Below, in pieces: positions 19,965-30,219 of a stretch of 64,000 nt of DNA. Made by a program: the position numbers and the translations under genes. This DNA comes from Adiantum capillus-veneris (Eukaryota; Streptophyta; Polypodiopsida; Polypodiales; Pteridaceae), in contig CM043956.1 of assembly GCA_014529385.2 (NCBI GenBank), positions 63,180,620 to 63,244,619 of the forward strand, in the 5' to 3' direction. Position 1 is the first letter of the stretch, and each line of letters begins with the position of its first letter. Below the pieces are notes generated by a model. The model was not told the DNA's origin. It made no database searches and saw only the letters and a list, made by a program, of their open reading frames with translations.

Positions 19965-20560
19965 AACACAAGAGAATAAATGGACAAGGAAAGAGTGTAA
20001 GAGGGGTTGTAAGAGATGTAGACATAATCATGAAGTACACAGAGTAACACAACATAGCATAAGAGAGAGGGAAGGGAAAATTTAGGGCATATACACAAGA
20101 AAGGCCTAAAGATTGCAACCCCAAATTCCATGGCACCTCTTGTGAAGTTTGGTATTTGAAATTTGATAATATTATTGCTGCCAAAAATTGGAGGCCCCTC
20201 TTTTACACTTTAGTCCCACTTTAGTTATGAGTGGAACATCAACAAAGAAGCAATACTTTTAGGAAAGAGAGAAGAAAAGAAGAGTATTTTCAGAAGAAAA
20301 AGAGTAGGAGTATTTTTTAGGAAGGAGGAGTATTTTTAGAAAAGAAAGAGGAGGGAGTCAAGTTTAGAGTTCTTGTCTTGGAAGCTAAGCTTCTTCTAAA
20401 ATTGGAGGAATCAAAATCGCATAGCAGAATGCTTCATGCAAAAATAAAAATAAAAAATTAGAGCCGCAAACGTATGCGAACTTATCTTTCTATTGTTCGC
20501 TATTCTTAGCTTGTTATTTTGGCTCTTGAGAGCCTATATTAAGGTCCCTCTTACCTCACT
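19747..20560 (-). repeat. Probable 5' LTR of G2 (upper boundary not found)
   Basis: Starts (plus strand) TGACAAGGGACTTGG. A TATA-like sequence in the sense strand (CTTAATATAGGCTC) is near 20535. A (CA)n tract of 86 bp at 19873-19958 lies in the transcribed part. The U3 limit is somewhere between 20560 and 20840, where copia A sequence begins. Confidence 0.4.
19873..19958. repeat. (CA)n microsatellite
   Basis: About 43 CA units without interruption. Confidence 0.95.
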
Positions 20561-20844
20561 TCCAATAGACACACAGAATTTCTCAGACATTACTTATTGC
20601 ATGACCCTCTTAGGGTGAGTTCTCACTGTCCTATTTACAAAGCAGCCATAGTGGCTTATTGATAAAATATCTAAAATATTGTCCTAGAATAAAATGAATG
20701 AGAGGACTATTATCAGTCGACGCCTCCTTGTCAACTCCCAGATTTCCAATCTACAAATCATCATGCACTCACTGTTAGTTAAATCAAATAGACATCACAT
20801 AATTAACCATTAAGCCAACTATCCTAGTTGCAGTTAACCACACG

Positions 20845-21600
20845 TAACAGGAGGGTGCCCAGTCTCGAAACACTCTTTATCAAATTACTATTGGATGCCT
20901 CATTTATGTATACAACACGAGGCCATATATTCAGTTTGCAGTCTCACAGGTCATCAAATTTATGCATAGCCTAGGGTCTAAGCATTGACAGGTTGCCAAG
21001 AGGATTTTTCGCTTGAGTGGAACTTTACATCCTCGCTTGTTCTATGCCAAGGGGAGATCATGGCCGCACTTATATGATTTTTTGGACTCAGATTGGGCTG
21101 CCTGTTTTTTATACATGAGTGTCCACAAGTAGTTTTCTTTCATGCTTGGCACCTCATGTATATCATGGTTGAGCATGAAGCAACCTACTATGCTGACTTC
21201 CAATTGTGAGGCTGAGTATAGGACAACTACGGTTGAGTGTGTATGGCTCAGACGCCTTATGGCTGATTTGGGTGTTGGACAAGACACTATCTACACTTAC
21301 AGTCAAAGTGAATTGGGAGTCTCGTGAGGAACCCAATTTTTCATGCTCGCACAAATCACATTGAGGTGCATTACCACTATGTCAGGGAGAGGCTCTCAAG
21401 AGGAGAGATCAACTTGGCTTATGTGCCAACAGAGGACACCCTTGCAGATCTTTTCACAAAGGCATTTTTTGGTGAGAAGTTCAAAGACATTGGCAAATCT
21501 TTGGGCTTACTCCCTTTTGTGGGCTGATCATGTTGTCAAAGCATGTCACTTCCCTTTACTCTACGTGCTAGCTCTCGTTCACCACATCACTCCTTGGGGA
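20845..21600 (+). pseudogene. Copia A RNase H region (5'-truncated element)
   Basis: Plus-strand pieces in order: LIYVYNTRPYIQFAVSQVIKF, a KRIF-LSGTLHP block, DSDWAACF (RNase H Asp), FMLGTSCISWLSMKQPT, SNCEAEYRTTTVECVWLRRL (Glu), then FHARTNHIEVHYHYVRERL and LAYVPTEDTLADLFTKAF, the standard C-terminus of copia polyproteins. Frameshifts and stops are present, and the expected Asp of the T-D-N/D-S-Q-S motif is replaced (TYSQSELG). The coding region ends 80 bp before a 3' LTR. It is the same family as copia B at 50.1-52.6 kb. Confidence 0.85.
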
Positions 21601-21604
21601 GATT

Positions 21605-21832
21605 TGTTACCATATACATGTGGTAGTGATGTGTGTGAACACAATTAGGACCGCCGGGGCATTTTTTCCTTCGCTAGGAGGTTTTTTACCCTTGCATTGT
21701 ATATACGCCCATCACTCTAGGGCTATCTGATCTTTCCATTGTAGAGTAAGTAATACACTCTTTGTTGTGTGACTTGAGCTTCCCTCATCTTCTCCAAGTT
21801 GTGTGTGTTTTCATGTAACCCTAATTCTAGCA
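21605..21832 (+). repeat. 3' LTR of copia A (228 bp)
   Basis: Begins TGTTACCATATACATG after a purine-rich tract (CTTGGGGAGATT) and ends CTAATTCTAGCA. It aligns along its length with the copia B LTR (50129-50354), which ends CTAATTCCAACA. TATA-like GTATATACG near 21700. Confidence 0.8.
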
Positions 21833-22640
21833 CCAAACAAATTGTAGGATGATTAGATGATGATGGCATTATCTTGATTACTCTCATAGCTTTGTCGAAT
21901 GCCTTGCCCACCCAAAATGGTTGACTATGCAAGTGTAGTGCTCTTTCTCTACTAAAATGCCATATTTTTCTCTCATGCTATCAAAAAGCATTCGGGCCTC
22001 AGCAAAAAAAACTTGAGTGACTACATGCATTGAGCACAATAAGAAAAGTAATTGCATTTGAGAAGCTTCCCTCGTGTTGCATCCAACAAAAATAATCACG
22101 AGCTTCCTCAGACATCCCTTGCTAGGCGTATTCTCCTATAATAGAACATCTAGCAAGAAAACCTAAATCGCATCTAGTTTAAATAGCCGAGAGATTCCTT
22201 GACAAGCCATGTTGGGTATATCCTACAATCAATGTGATTGAAGAGACAACACCCTAGAGAGGATTCCCCTCAAGAACTTATCGTGCTTTTGTGAGGGCAG
22301 CACATTTGGCATACATATAAATCAGAGCACCACAAAGCACAACATCTTTTTCTCAAACCCACATGAAGGTTTTGTCTAAGGCGACAAGCCAAGCATAAAT
22401 AAATGCATTTGCAAAAAGGCCTTCTATTTGCATGTGGTTAAAATAGTATAGAGCTTCCTTGCCACATCCATGTTGGGCATATCTTGCAGTCCAAAAAGTT
22501 CCAAGCAATGACATTCTGGAGAGGATGTCCATCTAAAACCTTTCACATTCTCATTGTGAATTCTCTCACCCAAGTGTGGTAGATTGGTTATTCCATTTCC
22601 CTCTTGAATAATAGGTCTTGTCAGCTAGATATTCAAGGTC
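21833..22640 (-). pseudogene. Decayed pentatricopeptide-repeat (PPR) gene fragment
   Basis: On the minus strand, broken frames spell the regular 35-residue PPR pattern: IAWN at the start of a repeat, YAQHG.GKEAL, LIDMYAKC-type blocks with LTKAR, a second WN-like repeat with YTQHGLS, then EEALDYFCWMQHEGSFPNAITFL-like, LNACSHS, ARMLFDSMREKYGI, EHYTCIVNHFGWAR and a final IKIMPS. The last blocks are the typical C-terminal motifs of plant PLS-class PPR proteins that bind organellar RNA. Stops and shifts occur in nearly every repeat, so it is a pseudogene. It abuts the end of the copia A LTR. Confidence 0.75.
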
Positions 22641-22875
22641 TCTTGAGATAGTTTCCTGCGACATTAAAACTCTCTTCTTCTCGAGTGTGTGTGTGTGTGT
22701 GTGTGTGTGTGCTAATAAAAAGAGAAAAATGGTATAACCTTTCTATCACCTAAATGTGGTAGATTGGTTATGCCATTTCCCTCTTGAATAAAGGTCTCGA
22801 GTTCAACTCTCCTCGTCGGCTAGATCTTCAAGATCTGTTGGGATAGTTTCATATGACGTTAAAACTCTCTTCTTC
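22565..22875 (+). repeat. Two tRNA-like (SINE-type) repeats flanking (GT)n
   Basis: Copy 1 (about 22565-22680) and copy 2 (about 22748-22875) share TGTGGTAGATTGGTTA, CATTTCCCTCTTGAATAA, GGCTAGAT.TTCAAG and ATAGTTTC.T..GACATTAAAACTC. TGGTAGATTGG fits the Pol III A-box consensus exactly; copy 2 has GAGTTCAACTC at the expected B-box distance (one key mismatch), while copy 1 has lost part of it. Between them is (GT)n at 22687-22711. Confidence 0.45.
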
Positions 22876-23919
22876 TTCTTATTCTTCACCCGTGTCCACA
22901 TTTTGTGTAAGTTTCAAATGCTCTTGGTTGGTACCTATACTTGTTTTAGAGCGTAGAGGAAATGAGAAAATTCAAGGTCTTTAATGAGAGCATTTGCCCA
23001 CACCTTTGTGCATGGGCAAAGGCAGTGGCCCAATACCCTAGAGTCAAAGAAGGCCTTGCCATCACAAAGTCTTGGAGGTTATGCGCTTGACAAGGAAAAT
23101 ACTTTTTGGTTTTGTTGAGTAATATCACTCCATCCTTTGATCACCTTGTTGAGGGAAGGATATGGGCCATTGGGATAATAGGTCCAGCTTTACCAATTCT
23201 TTTTTTTTTGTTTTGCAAAACTCACAATTGTGAGTGGATTATATTGAGCAACCCAAAAAATTACAAGGTTTTGTCATGCTCATGTAAAGCCATGACAACA
23301 TCTAGGGATCAAAATTACAACGGCTATCAGGGCAGCCACCCCTACCACCCCGCCTCCACATCCTTGATATACAAAGCCCATACTCTTGTCATTCTGAGAT
23401 CTTTTATTTACCAATGGCCAAGATTTGCCCCCATCCTAGGCATTCCATCTGCTAACAACAAGGCACAAGTAGTCCTAGACCAATCCTCCGAGTGATGCTT
23501 GCGCCCGAGTACCCATATTAGCACTTTGCTTTCTTGTATAATTTCTGCGAAGCTTGCCACCTCAAATCCTCCTTCAAAAACACGATGGGTCCAGAGAACA
23601 TGGAAAGTTAGTTTTTTCAAGACTGACCTTTGCCTTGGAAGTAAAAATAAAAGTAGTCCTGCACTCCTCGCCAGCACTCAGATCGTCTGATACTTCTTCT
23701 TTCATAAAGCTTTACCAATTCTTAGCGTATCATTAGCATTCAACAATTTATGAGTGTAATCAATGCTTAGCTCTACAATTTTATAAAAAATGTCACTTTT
23801 AAACCGAGTGAAGAATGAACCTAGTGAACGTTAAAAAAAAAACCACTTGATATTTACCCAATCAAGGTTGTGCTTTAAGTTTGAACATGATCAGCAATTA
23901 ATGAGATTAACTCCTAGCA
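22876..23919. other. Unassigned region
   Basis: AT-rich with short ORFs. A minus-strand 89-codon ORF (23408-23677) has no recognised domain. I see no convincing gene, LTR or repeat. Confidence 0.5.
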
Positions 23920-24262
23920 CACTATAAGAGGTTATGTGCACTTGTGACGACTATAGCGACGAAATTACAATCGTTTTTTAAATCCCCGGTGTCACTAAAA
24001 GTGTCGAAATGAAAACGTCACTATATAGCGATACCTATAGCGACATAACAATCCTCATTTTAGCGACAATTATAGCGACGTTGCAGAACCTTATATAGAG
24101 ACGTTTATAGCGATGCTCGAGAATAAATTTTTTTGGGTGGCAGGGCATTCACCCATCATTGTTTCCAAAATAAGGATGCAAAACTGACAGACAAAAGTAG
24201 TTCAACAAAAGTGAATTGACGAAAATAATACAATGACGAAATTATACACATCATAGACAAAA
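23920..24262. mobile_element. CACTA transposon left end, truncated copy
   Basis: Starts CACTATAAGAGG and continues with subterminal repeats of the word TATAGCGAC in both orientations over about 180 bp, the usual subterminal architecture of En/Spm elements. It aligns to 25048-25445 for about 330 bp, then the similarity stops at 24262. No second terminus was found. Confidence 0.75.
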
Positions 24263-24649
24263 TCAGTTGATGTAATAAGAACGTAATCAAAGGATAGCTT
24301 TTGAATTCAAACATGCAAAGTGGTTGGTTTACTGAATTCAAATTTTCCCCCAAAATAGAATATAAATCTAGTGGGTAAAACCGTATCATGTAGCATATTT
24401 ATGGAAAGAGATCAACGTGTAAATTTCAGATTATGAAGATCTTATGTGGGAGATATTGAAGGCCAAAAATCATACAATTATCCACTTTCTTTTTGGGAGA
24501 AAAGTGCATCCTTTGACCACTCTTACATATCTCTTACACACCCACTATTCTTGCACACATTGCATATATCTATTTGTCAAAATGTTAATCACCTCCATAA
24601 GCTCATGGAAACTAAAGAGGCCCTCCTAGGGAGGCCATCCTCTTCCTTA

Positions 24650-25047
24650 TGAATATATACAAATTTATGGGGCCGATAAAGACTATATCAATAAGTGGAT
24701 GTAGATATTATGTGAGCTTCATTGATGACCATAAGAGGAAGATATGGGTCTTTTTCATGAAGCAAAAAAGTAAGATATTTATTCACTTTCAAAACCTCAA
24801 AGAAATGGTTGAAAACTTGACTTGAAACATGTGAAGTTCATGAGGTTAGATGCGGGGGCATAATATTTATCCAATGAATTCAATGTTTTTTTAAAGAAGC
24901 ATAGAGTTTAGAGGCAATTTTCATGCAGGTATACTAATCCGCAAAACAAAATGGTTTTGCTGAGCGGAAGAATATGCACATTGTAGAAGTTGCTAGAGTG
25001 TTGATGAATGAGAAGAACATGCTTCATTGCTATTGGGTTGAGGCTAT
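24650..25047 (+). pseudogene. Copia integrase core fragment
   Basis: Plus-strand frames read GPIKTISISGCRYYVSFIDDHKRKIWVFFMKQKSK (integrase first Asp region), a VENLT block, then ALLNEK-type and HCYWVEAI, characteristic of copia integrase. The expected DNGGE motif is degraded. The CACTA element at 25048 cuts the frame exactly after WVEAI. Confidence 0.75.
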
Positions 25048-25445
25048 CACTACAAAAAGAGGTTATGTGCACTTGTGACGGTTTTAGCAACAAAACTACA
25101 ATCGATTTTTTTAATCCCCCAGTGTCGCTAAAAGCGTTGAAATGAAACCGTCGCTATAGACGTCTCTATAAACGTCGCTATAAGAGTCATTATATAGCGA
25201 CGCCTATAGCGACATAATAGTCCTCATTTTAGCAACGATTATAGCAACACTGTGGAACCTTAAATAGAAACGCTTACAGTGATGCTCGAGAATAAATTTT
25301 CCTGCCACCCATCAACCATATTGAACATTGTTTCCAAAATAAAGATGCAAAACTAACAGACAAAAGTAGTTCGACGAAAGTGAATTGACTAAAAGTAATA
25401 CAATGACAAAATTTTACACATCATAGGCAAAATCAGTTGATGTAA
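25048..25445. mobile_element. CACTA transposon terminus and subterminal region
   Basis: CACTACAAAAAGAGG at 25048 is a textbook CACTA terminal inverted repeat, followed by repeated (T)ATAGCGAC and GTCGCTATA words to about 25290. The insertion site is within a copia integrase, so the boundary is certain on this side. The partner terminus was not located; the CACTA-type ORFs at 25.9-28.0 kb (minus strand) are probably its cargo. Confidence 0.8.
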
Positions 25446-25953
25446 TAGCTACAACACAATTGTCATTACTGAGAAATTACATCGTTGACCAATAGTTACA
25501 AAAATGACATGCACACGTCATCATATATACATGCTATGACAAAAGAAAAGTAGTGCTATGTGGATATGGCTAGATTGACGTTGTCTAATCAGAAGTTTCA
25601 TCGCGTCCAAATGGTGTATTTGTCAGATTCTGCAAAAAAAAACAATAAAACTTTTTGTAAGTATAAACACATAATTAGAAAACAATCTATTTTCTTAGGT
25701 TATCATTAAAATACAACAAATATAAGAGATTAAAGTGAAATACTAACCATGTCGCCATGAGAACTGAGAATGTCCACAAGGACGTGTAAGCCCTTTCTGC
25801 CCACATACTCGCACTCGTATGGTGTGTGGTCACGTCCTATCATTGACCACTGTTCAAAACATACAAAGAATACGTTATGTTAGAATTTAAAAGTACAATT
25901 ATCCATAACTACCGAACCTAAACGGAAATGCAAAAACACTTACAAAATCGGCC

Positions 25954-26440
25954 TCAAATGATGTCCACCCGCCGCTCCCCGCTCCCCAAGTGGTGCAAGC
26001 TCCCTGCCTCTACTCGCGCTTTGGTTGCCTCCTTTTGTTGCTTCCGCTTGAAAGGATTCTCGTGTGTTGCTCGCTTTGCATTCTTCCAATCTTCTTTGGA
26101 AAGAAAATCTGGCCTGTTCCACCCATGCTTTATTGCTTTTTGCACTTCAGAATGCTCATGCTTGCAGTATTCGCGCATCCGCACCTTCATCAGGTCTTCA
26201 TTGAAGTGCTCATCCCGACTTGACACGGGAAACTCAGCATGCAGCATGCTGATGACTCTGTCTTTTAATTCATTTGGCACTTCACTCCAGGTGTTTAGTA
26301 TGTAGTGTCAAAACACCTGAGAGTAAACGTCGCGCATGCACGAGATCACCTCTTACCATCGTCATCGAAGATGATGCTGCCACTGATGTCAACCAAGTAC
26401 GGTAAGCCCTCTTGCCTGTGACATGTGAACCTGGGTGTCT
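25954..26440 (-). pseudogene. CACTA-associated ORF with Transposase_24-like domain
   Basis: Sense reading gives GLPYLVDISGSIIFDDDG, then a broken YSQVF block with LNTWSEVPNELKDRVISMLHAEFPV, EHFNEDLMKVRMREYCKHEH, and WNRPDFLSKEDWKNAKRATHENPFKRKQ. The order (W-x-x-VP-x-x-x-K-x-x-I, then basic helices, then DW-x-x-x-x-x-x) is that of plant Transposase_24-type proteins that accompany TNP2 in En/Spm elements. The 26280-25954 part is open (108 codons); a stop and a frameshift separate it from the upstream block. The protein would be a DNA-binding helper of transposition. Confidence 0.6.
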
Positions 26441-27439
26441 CCGTAGGGGTCTCGAGTGGCGTATCGATGGGGATACGGACGACAGGTGTCTCCACTGGAG
26501 TCTAGGCCCCAAAGCAAGGAGTATCGATTGAGGTGACTCACGGAGGAGTAGCGAGTGGTGTGTAGCCAGGAACGAATGATAGCCGTGCAAAACTTGGAGT
26601 AGATGGCGATGTCGTGGTTGGTGTGGGGGCGAGTAAAGAAGGGTAAGGTAAGGAGCCTCGTCGACTATGAGGCGGTGTTGAAGCATCAGCTGTGGCATCT
26701 CCACAGCAACCGCCTCCATCACCACTAGAACGTCGGTGCCTAGAAGAGTGTGTAGATCATCTCATCGACACCGAACTCTCAAAGCGCAGTGAGTGCTCCG
26801 AAATAGAGGGAGACAGTGAAGGAGTGGAACGACACAATGGTGCTCCAGAGTGATGACGCTCCTCGTACCACCTCCTCTGCTGGTGTGACAAGGAAGAAAG
26901 AAACTCATCATCATCCATACCTTCATTAAACACACAAACATTAAAATCCTAATGATGAATTATTTTTAAAAACACAAACATTACATCTTAATGATGAATG
27001 AAAAATAAAATCTGATCAAGTTGTAATTTGATGAAACACAATTTAAATTTCTCAAGTATAGCATATAGACAAGAATGGACAAAACTCCACGTGAATACAA
27101 TATATATTATAAAAAGGAGAAATATTGCTCAAATACAATGTTTATGGCTTTAAGAGGTCTCTCTCTCATCCTTGTATAGCTTAGCATAGCTCCATAGGAG
27201 CTCTCTGTTTACGCAGATGTCCTCCATTTAGGCAGATGTCCTTCATTTCATTTTGTAGAACCTCTTCATGCATCCCATAGACAGTAGCAACGTGAGGCTT
27301 GTCCTGTACCACCTCAGCGGCCTCTGACTCAGTAATATCCTCTTCGATCTCCTCCACTGATGCCGCTGTGATTGGCACATGGTAGCCCTCATATGTCCGT
27401 GCACTATACCTCTAGGACATACCACTAGTTTGATGCAAA

Positions 27440-27773
27440 CTTTGTATGATGAAATACCACCTGCAAGAGCCACATAACTTACATGAGTGCTTCCAGACCA
27501 TCAATCCTCTAAAATTGGATGTTCACAAACTTACTTGTTCACAATGCTCGGGTAGTACAAAAGTGTCTCTTAGGTCGGTCCATTTTTAGTTGAATCCACC
27601 TCAAGGAAACCTGACTCTCCTCTGTGCACTGTAGCATTGTGAACCTCCATGGTTATCTTGAACCACTGCAAGTCCAAAAAATCCACAAAAAATCCTCTAT
27701 AATTGATCCTTAGAATCTGTTGTAGCGTGCCAAAGTAAGTGAGTTCCACCACCACAGCATCTGCATCAGTCAC
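27440..27773 (-). pseudogene. DUF4216-like C-terminal part of a CACTA (TNP2-type) transposase
   Basis: The 27773-27570 frame reads VVELTYFGTLQQILRINYRG, FLDLQWFKITMEVH and GFLEVDST, the conserved DUF4216 pattern (Y-G-x-L-x-x-I-x-x-L-x-Y, then WF). After a one-base frameshift DTFVLPEHCEQ follows and ends at a GTAAGT donor (about 27535). The next exon begins after TTGCAG near 27460 and continues the family pattern up to WYVLEV, with a TAG inside. The intron position and frame match the family, so this is a real but inactivated transposase exon pair. Confidence 0.65.
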
Positions 27774-28017
27774 TTTTCATGCCATCATAGATAAGCCTTT
27801 CTGAATCCATAATCGTCTCGATCATTTCATCCATCTCAGGCTCAAACATAGCCTCGTTGGGATGGTGGTTTGCATGATCACCCTCCGAGCTGTCAAAGGC
27901 TACATCTTGTGGCCTCACGTATGCTGCTTGACCAAAGCGCCTGCAAAACACGTCTATTGGGTTGCAAGATTGCTGTCTGTTGGCCAGCATCAGAGTTTGA
28001 CGAGTTGCAATTGGCAA
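27766..28017 (-). CDS. Hypothetical ORF upstream of the DUF4216-like region (83 codons)
   Basis: Short open frame just upstream of and overlapping the DUF4216-like exon. It includes FGQAAYVRPQDVAFDSSEGDH and the acidic MDEMIETIMDSE, which could belong to the N-terminal linker of a TNP2-type transposase. No domain is recognised with confidence; it may simply be part of the same broken gene. Confidence 0.3.
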   Translation of the reverse strand: MPIATRQTLMLANRQQSCNPIDVFCRRFGQAAYVRPQDVAFDSSEGDHANHHPNEAMFEPEMDEMIETIMDSERLIYDGMKSD

Positions 28018-28253
28018 TAACTCGAGCTATTATAGATGGGTCAAACTTTTCAAATTTACAAACGTGCTACAAAGAAACGCGCCTTGTTCGTCCAAGAACA
28101 TGTTTGCATTGATTACAAGGACATAAGATCCTTGTTGAGAGATAGGTGTTTCGGTTGGACGGCCCCACATCATCGTCACTAATCATAATGCATGTAAAAA
28201 CCTTATAACACCTGGACATAAATTTAATCTTCTATTGGCATCCTTCTTCTATC

Positions 28254-28260
28254 ATCTCTC

Positions 28261-28318
<58 letters not shown>
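28254..28318. repeat. (CT)n microsatellite
   Basis: One GT interruption, otherwise pure CT. Confidence 0.95.
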
Positions 28319-28320
<2 letters not shown>

Positions 28321-28639
28321 ATCACACTATAAACTACCTCACATTCTCTAGCCATGTCCAATCCCCACACACCTTGGTCTAAAGGTGCACGGAGATCAGA
28401 ACCAATGAATTATAATCTTGTCTTTATTGGTCAATGCCTATCTTTGTGGGTACTGGAAATCTACACACCCACGTCTACATGACAATGCATGTAGTGGACA
28501 AAACCCCTTTGCCTCTTCTTTAGCTGTAGAAATTCACAGCAGCTTAGCATCTCTTCACAATAGCTCCTTTACACTTGTTCAAGGGACATTCCCTAAAAGC
28601 TCTAATAGATAAGTACAAGTAGCATGTATATGATTACAC

Positions 28640-29090
28640 AAGGTGCATGGCTGCATCCGTGGAGAGGAAGAGAAAGATCACCATTGGCCTAACTCTAAAT
28701 TTAAATCGTAATCGTGAAGGTAAACTAGATCTAACCTTAAATCTAACTTAGATCTAACCTAATTTTAAATTTAATGTAGATCTAATCTTAAATCTAACCT
28801 AAACCTAAATCTAATCTAATCTTAAGTCTAGTCTATTCTTAAATCTTACCCTAATCTTAAATCTAACCTAAACCTAAATCTAATCTAATTTTCAATCTAG
28901 CCTAAACCTAAATGTAATCTAACTTAAATCTTAAGCTAATCTTAAATCTAACATAAACCTAAATATAATTTGATCTTAAAGCTAACATAATCTTAAGTCT
29001 AACCTAATCTTAATCTAACCTAAAACTAAATGTAATCTAACCTAATCTTAAATCTAACCTAACCTTAAATCTTAATATAACATTTCATTT
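28640..29090. repeat. Degenerate TCTAA-rich, telomere-like minisatellite
   Basis: About 450 bp made almost entirely of the words TCTAACCTAAACCTAAA, AATCTAATCT and CTTAAATCTAA in loose tandem. The CCTAAAC / CTAAATC words differ from the plant telomere repeat CCCTAAA by one base, so it could be a decayed interstitial telomeric array or an unrelated AT-rich minisatellite. Confidence 0.7.
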
Positions 29091-29109
29091 CATATTTTCT
29101 CTACTTTTT

Positions 29110-29188
29110 GATTTATCTCTCTCTCTCTCTCTCTCTCTTTGTTTTTTTCCCTTATCTCTCTCTCTCGCTCTCTCCAAGCTTTCTCTCC

Positions 29189-29240
<52 letters not shown>

Positions 29241-29243
29241 CTC

Positions 29244-29276
<33 letters not shown>

Positions 29277-29379
29277 TCCTCTCTCCATGTGTATGAGTAT
29301 GCATTCTTTGTTTATGAATGTCTGTACATTTAGTGTGTGTGTGTGTGTATGTGTTGTTTGTTTATGCATGTGTGTATAT

Positions 29380-29434
<55 letters not shown>

Positions 29435-29451
29435 GACACAATGTGTGTGTG
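29110..29451. repeat. Compound CT / GT repeat region, left copy
   Basis: Long imperfect (CT)n at 29117-29285, then GTGTATGTGTTGTTTGTTTATGCATGTGTGT, (CT)n 29382-29430, CAAAGACACAATGTGTGTGTG. The same compound unit recurs at 49342-49450 on the other side of the inserted Tat-like element. Confidence 0.9.
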
Positions 29452-29918
29452 TGGAATTGAGTTGATCTCTTGAGACTGCTAATTCCAATGTTGAAGGATT
29501 TCAGCTACTCGTGTGGAAAGATTTCAGACAGCAGACTAGACAGAAATCAGAGACTAGACTGAAATGTGGATACTGGAATGAGAATCAGACTTATAGAGCG
29601 GAATAAAGTTCAGATTCAGATTCAGATTCAGAAAACTGTTGGGAAGTAAGTATCACTGAATATATACCATGATTGAGATTACAACGAATATGATTACAGA
29701 GAAAAAGTATAGCCAACAACACTGCCACTGATGCTCAAGTGCAATTATAGCCCAAAGCGCTAGTACAAGTGATTACAATTGCCAACTCGATATCAATGTA
29801 ATGGGCCCTATTTATATGCTTCGAGTTTACTGTAGTAATTACTAAGTGATGCGATGCCCATCTTCTAAGAACACGTTCCCACATGGTGACTTTCCAACCG
29901 TCTATCCAGCCGTCTGCA
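29452..29918 (-). repeat. 3' LTR of the Tat-like element (467 bp)
   Basis: Plus-strand ends TGGAATTGAG...CGTCTGCA (sense TGCAGACGG...TTCCA). Includes the TATA box at 29807-29819 (sense GCATATAAATAGG) and a short CAGATT repeat at about 29610-29632 that is shorter in the 5' LTR. Confidence 0.9.
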
Positions 29919-29935
29919 TCCTTCCCTTCTTTCTT
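29919..29935 (-). other. Polypurine tract of the Tat-like element
   Basis: Sense AAGAAAGAAGGGAAGGA immediately before the 3' LTR; primes plus-strand synthesis. Confidence 0.85.
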
Positions 29936-29982
29936 GAATTTTGGCAAGATACCAAAATTTCTGAAAAATTCTCTTGTGAGAT

Positions 29983-30075
29983 TGAAAAATCCATCGTCTT
30001 ATTCTGATGTGGAACTGAAAAATCCATTGTGTGGTTCTGATGTGGAACTGAAAAATCCATTGTATGGTTTTGATG
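29983..30075. repeat. 33-bp minisatellite
   Basis: TCTGATGTGGAACTGAAAAATCCATTGT.TGGT at 30003-30035 and 30036-30068, with partial copies on both sides. It lies between the extra ORF and the polypurine tract. Confidence 0.85.
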
Positions 30076-30219
30076 TTGACAAGCCATCTTCTGGTGGATG
30101 GTCAGAGTCTGACATTGAGAAGATGGTGAAGGATGCAGAGCTCTAGAAAGGCCAAGGTGGAGTTGTCATCTCTCCCTGCCTGCTGAGAACAAAAGTCGCC
30201 CCTGAATTCTGAGATAGAA

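Larger units (their letters stand above)
10915..20560 (-). mobile_element. Chromovirus-like Ty3 element G2, split by two insertions
   Basis: Minus-strand order: 5' LTR starting near 19747 and running past 20.5 kb (upper limit not found), primer-binding site 19731-19742, leader, gag (about 18990-18000), protease (17960-17554), RT N-terminal part (17452-16860), then a 5.17-kb insertion (16854-11687), RT C-terminal part and RNase H (11686-10917), then copia C. Integrase and 3' LTR are not visible. The RT wording ([27 protein letters not shown]) is typical of plant chromoviruses of the Del/Tekay-Reina type. All ORFs are broken. Confidence 0.7.
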
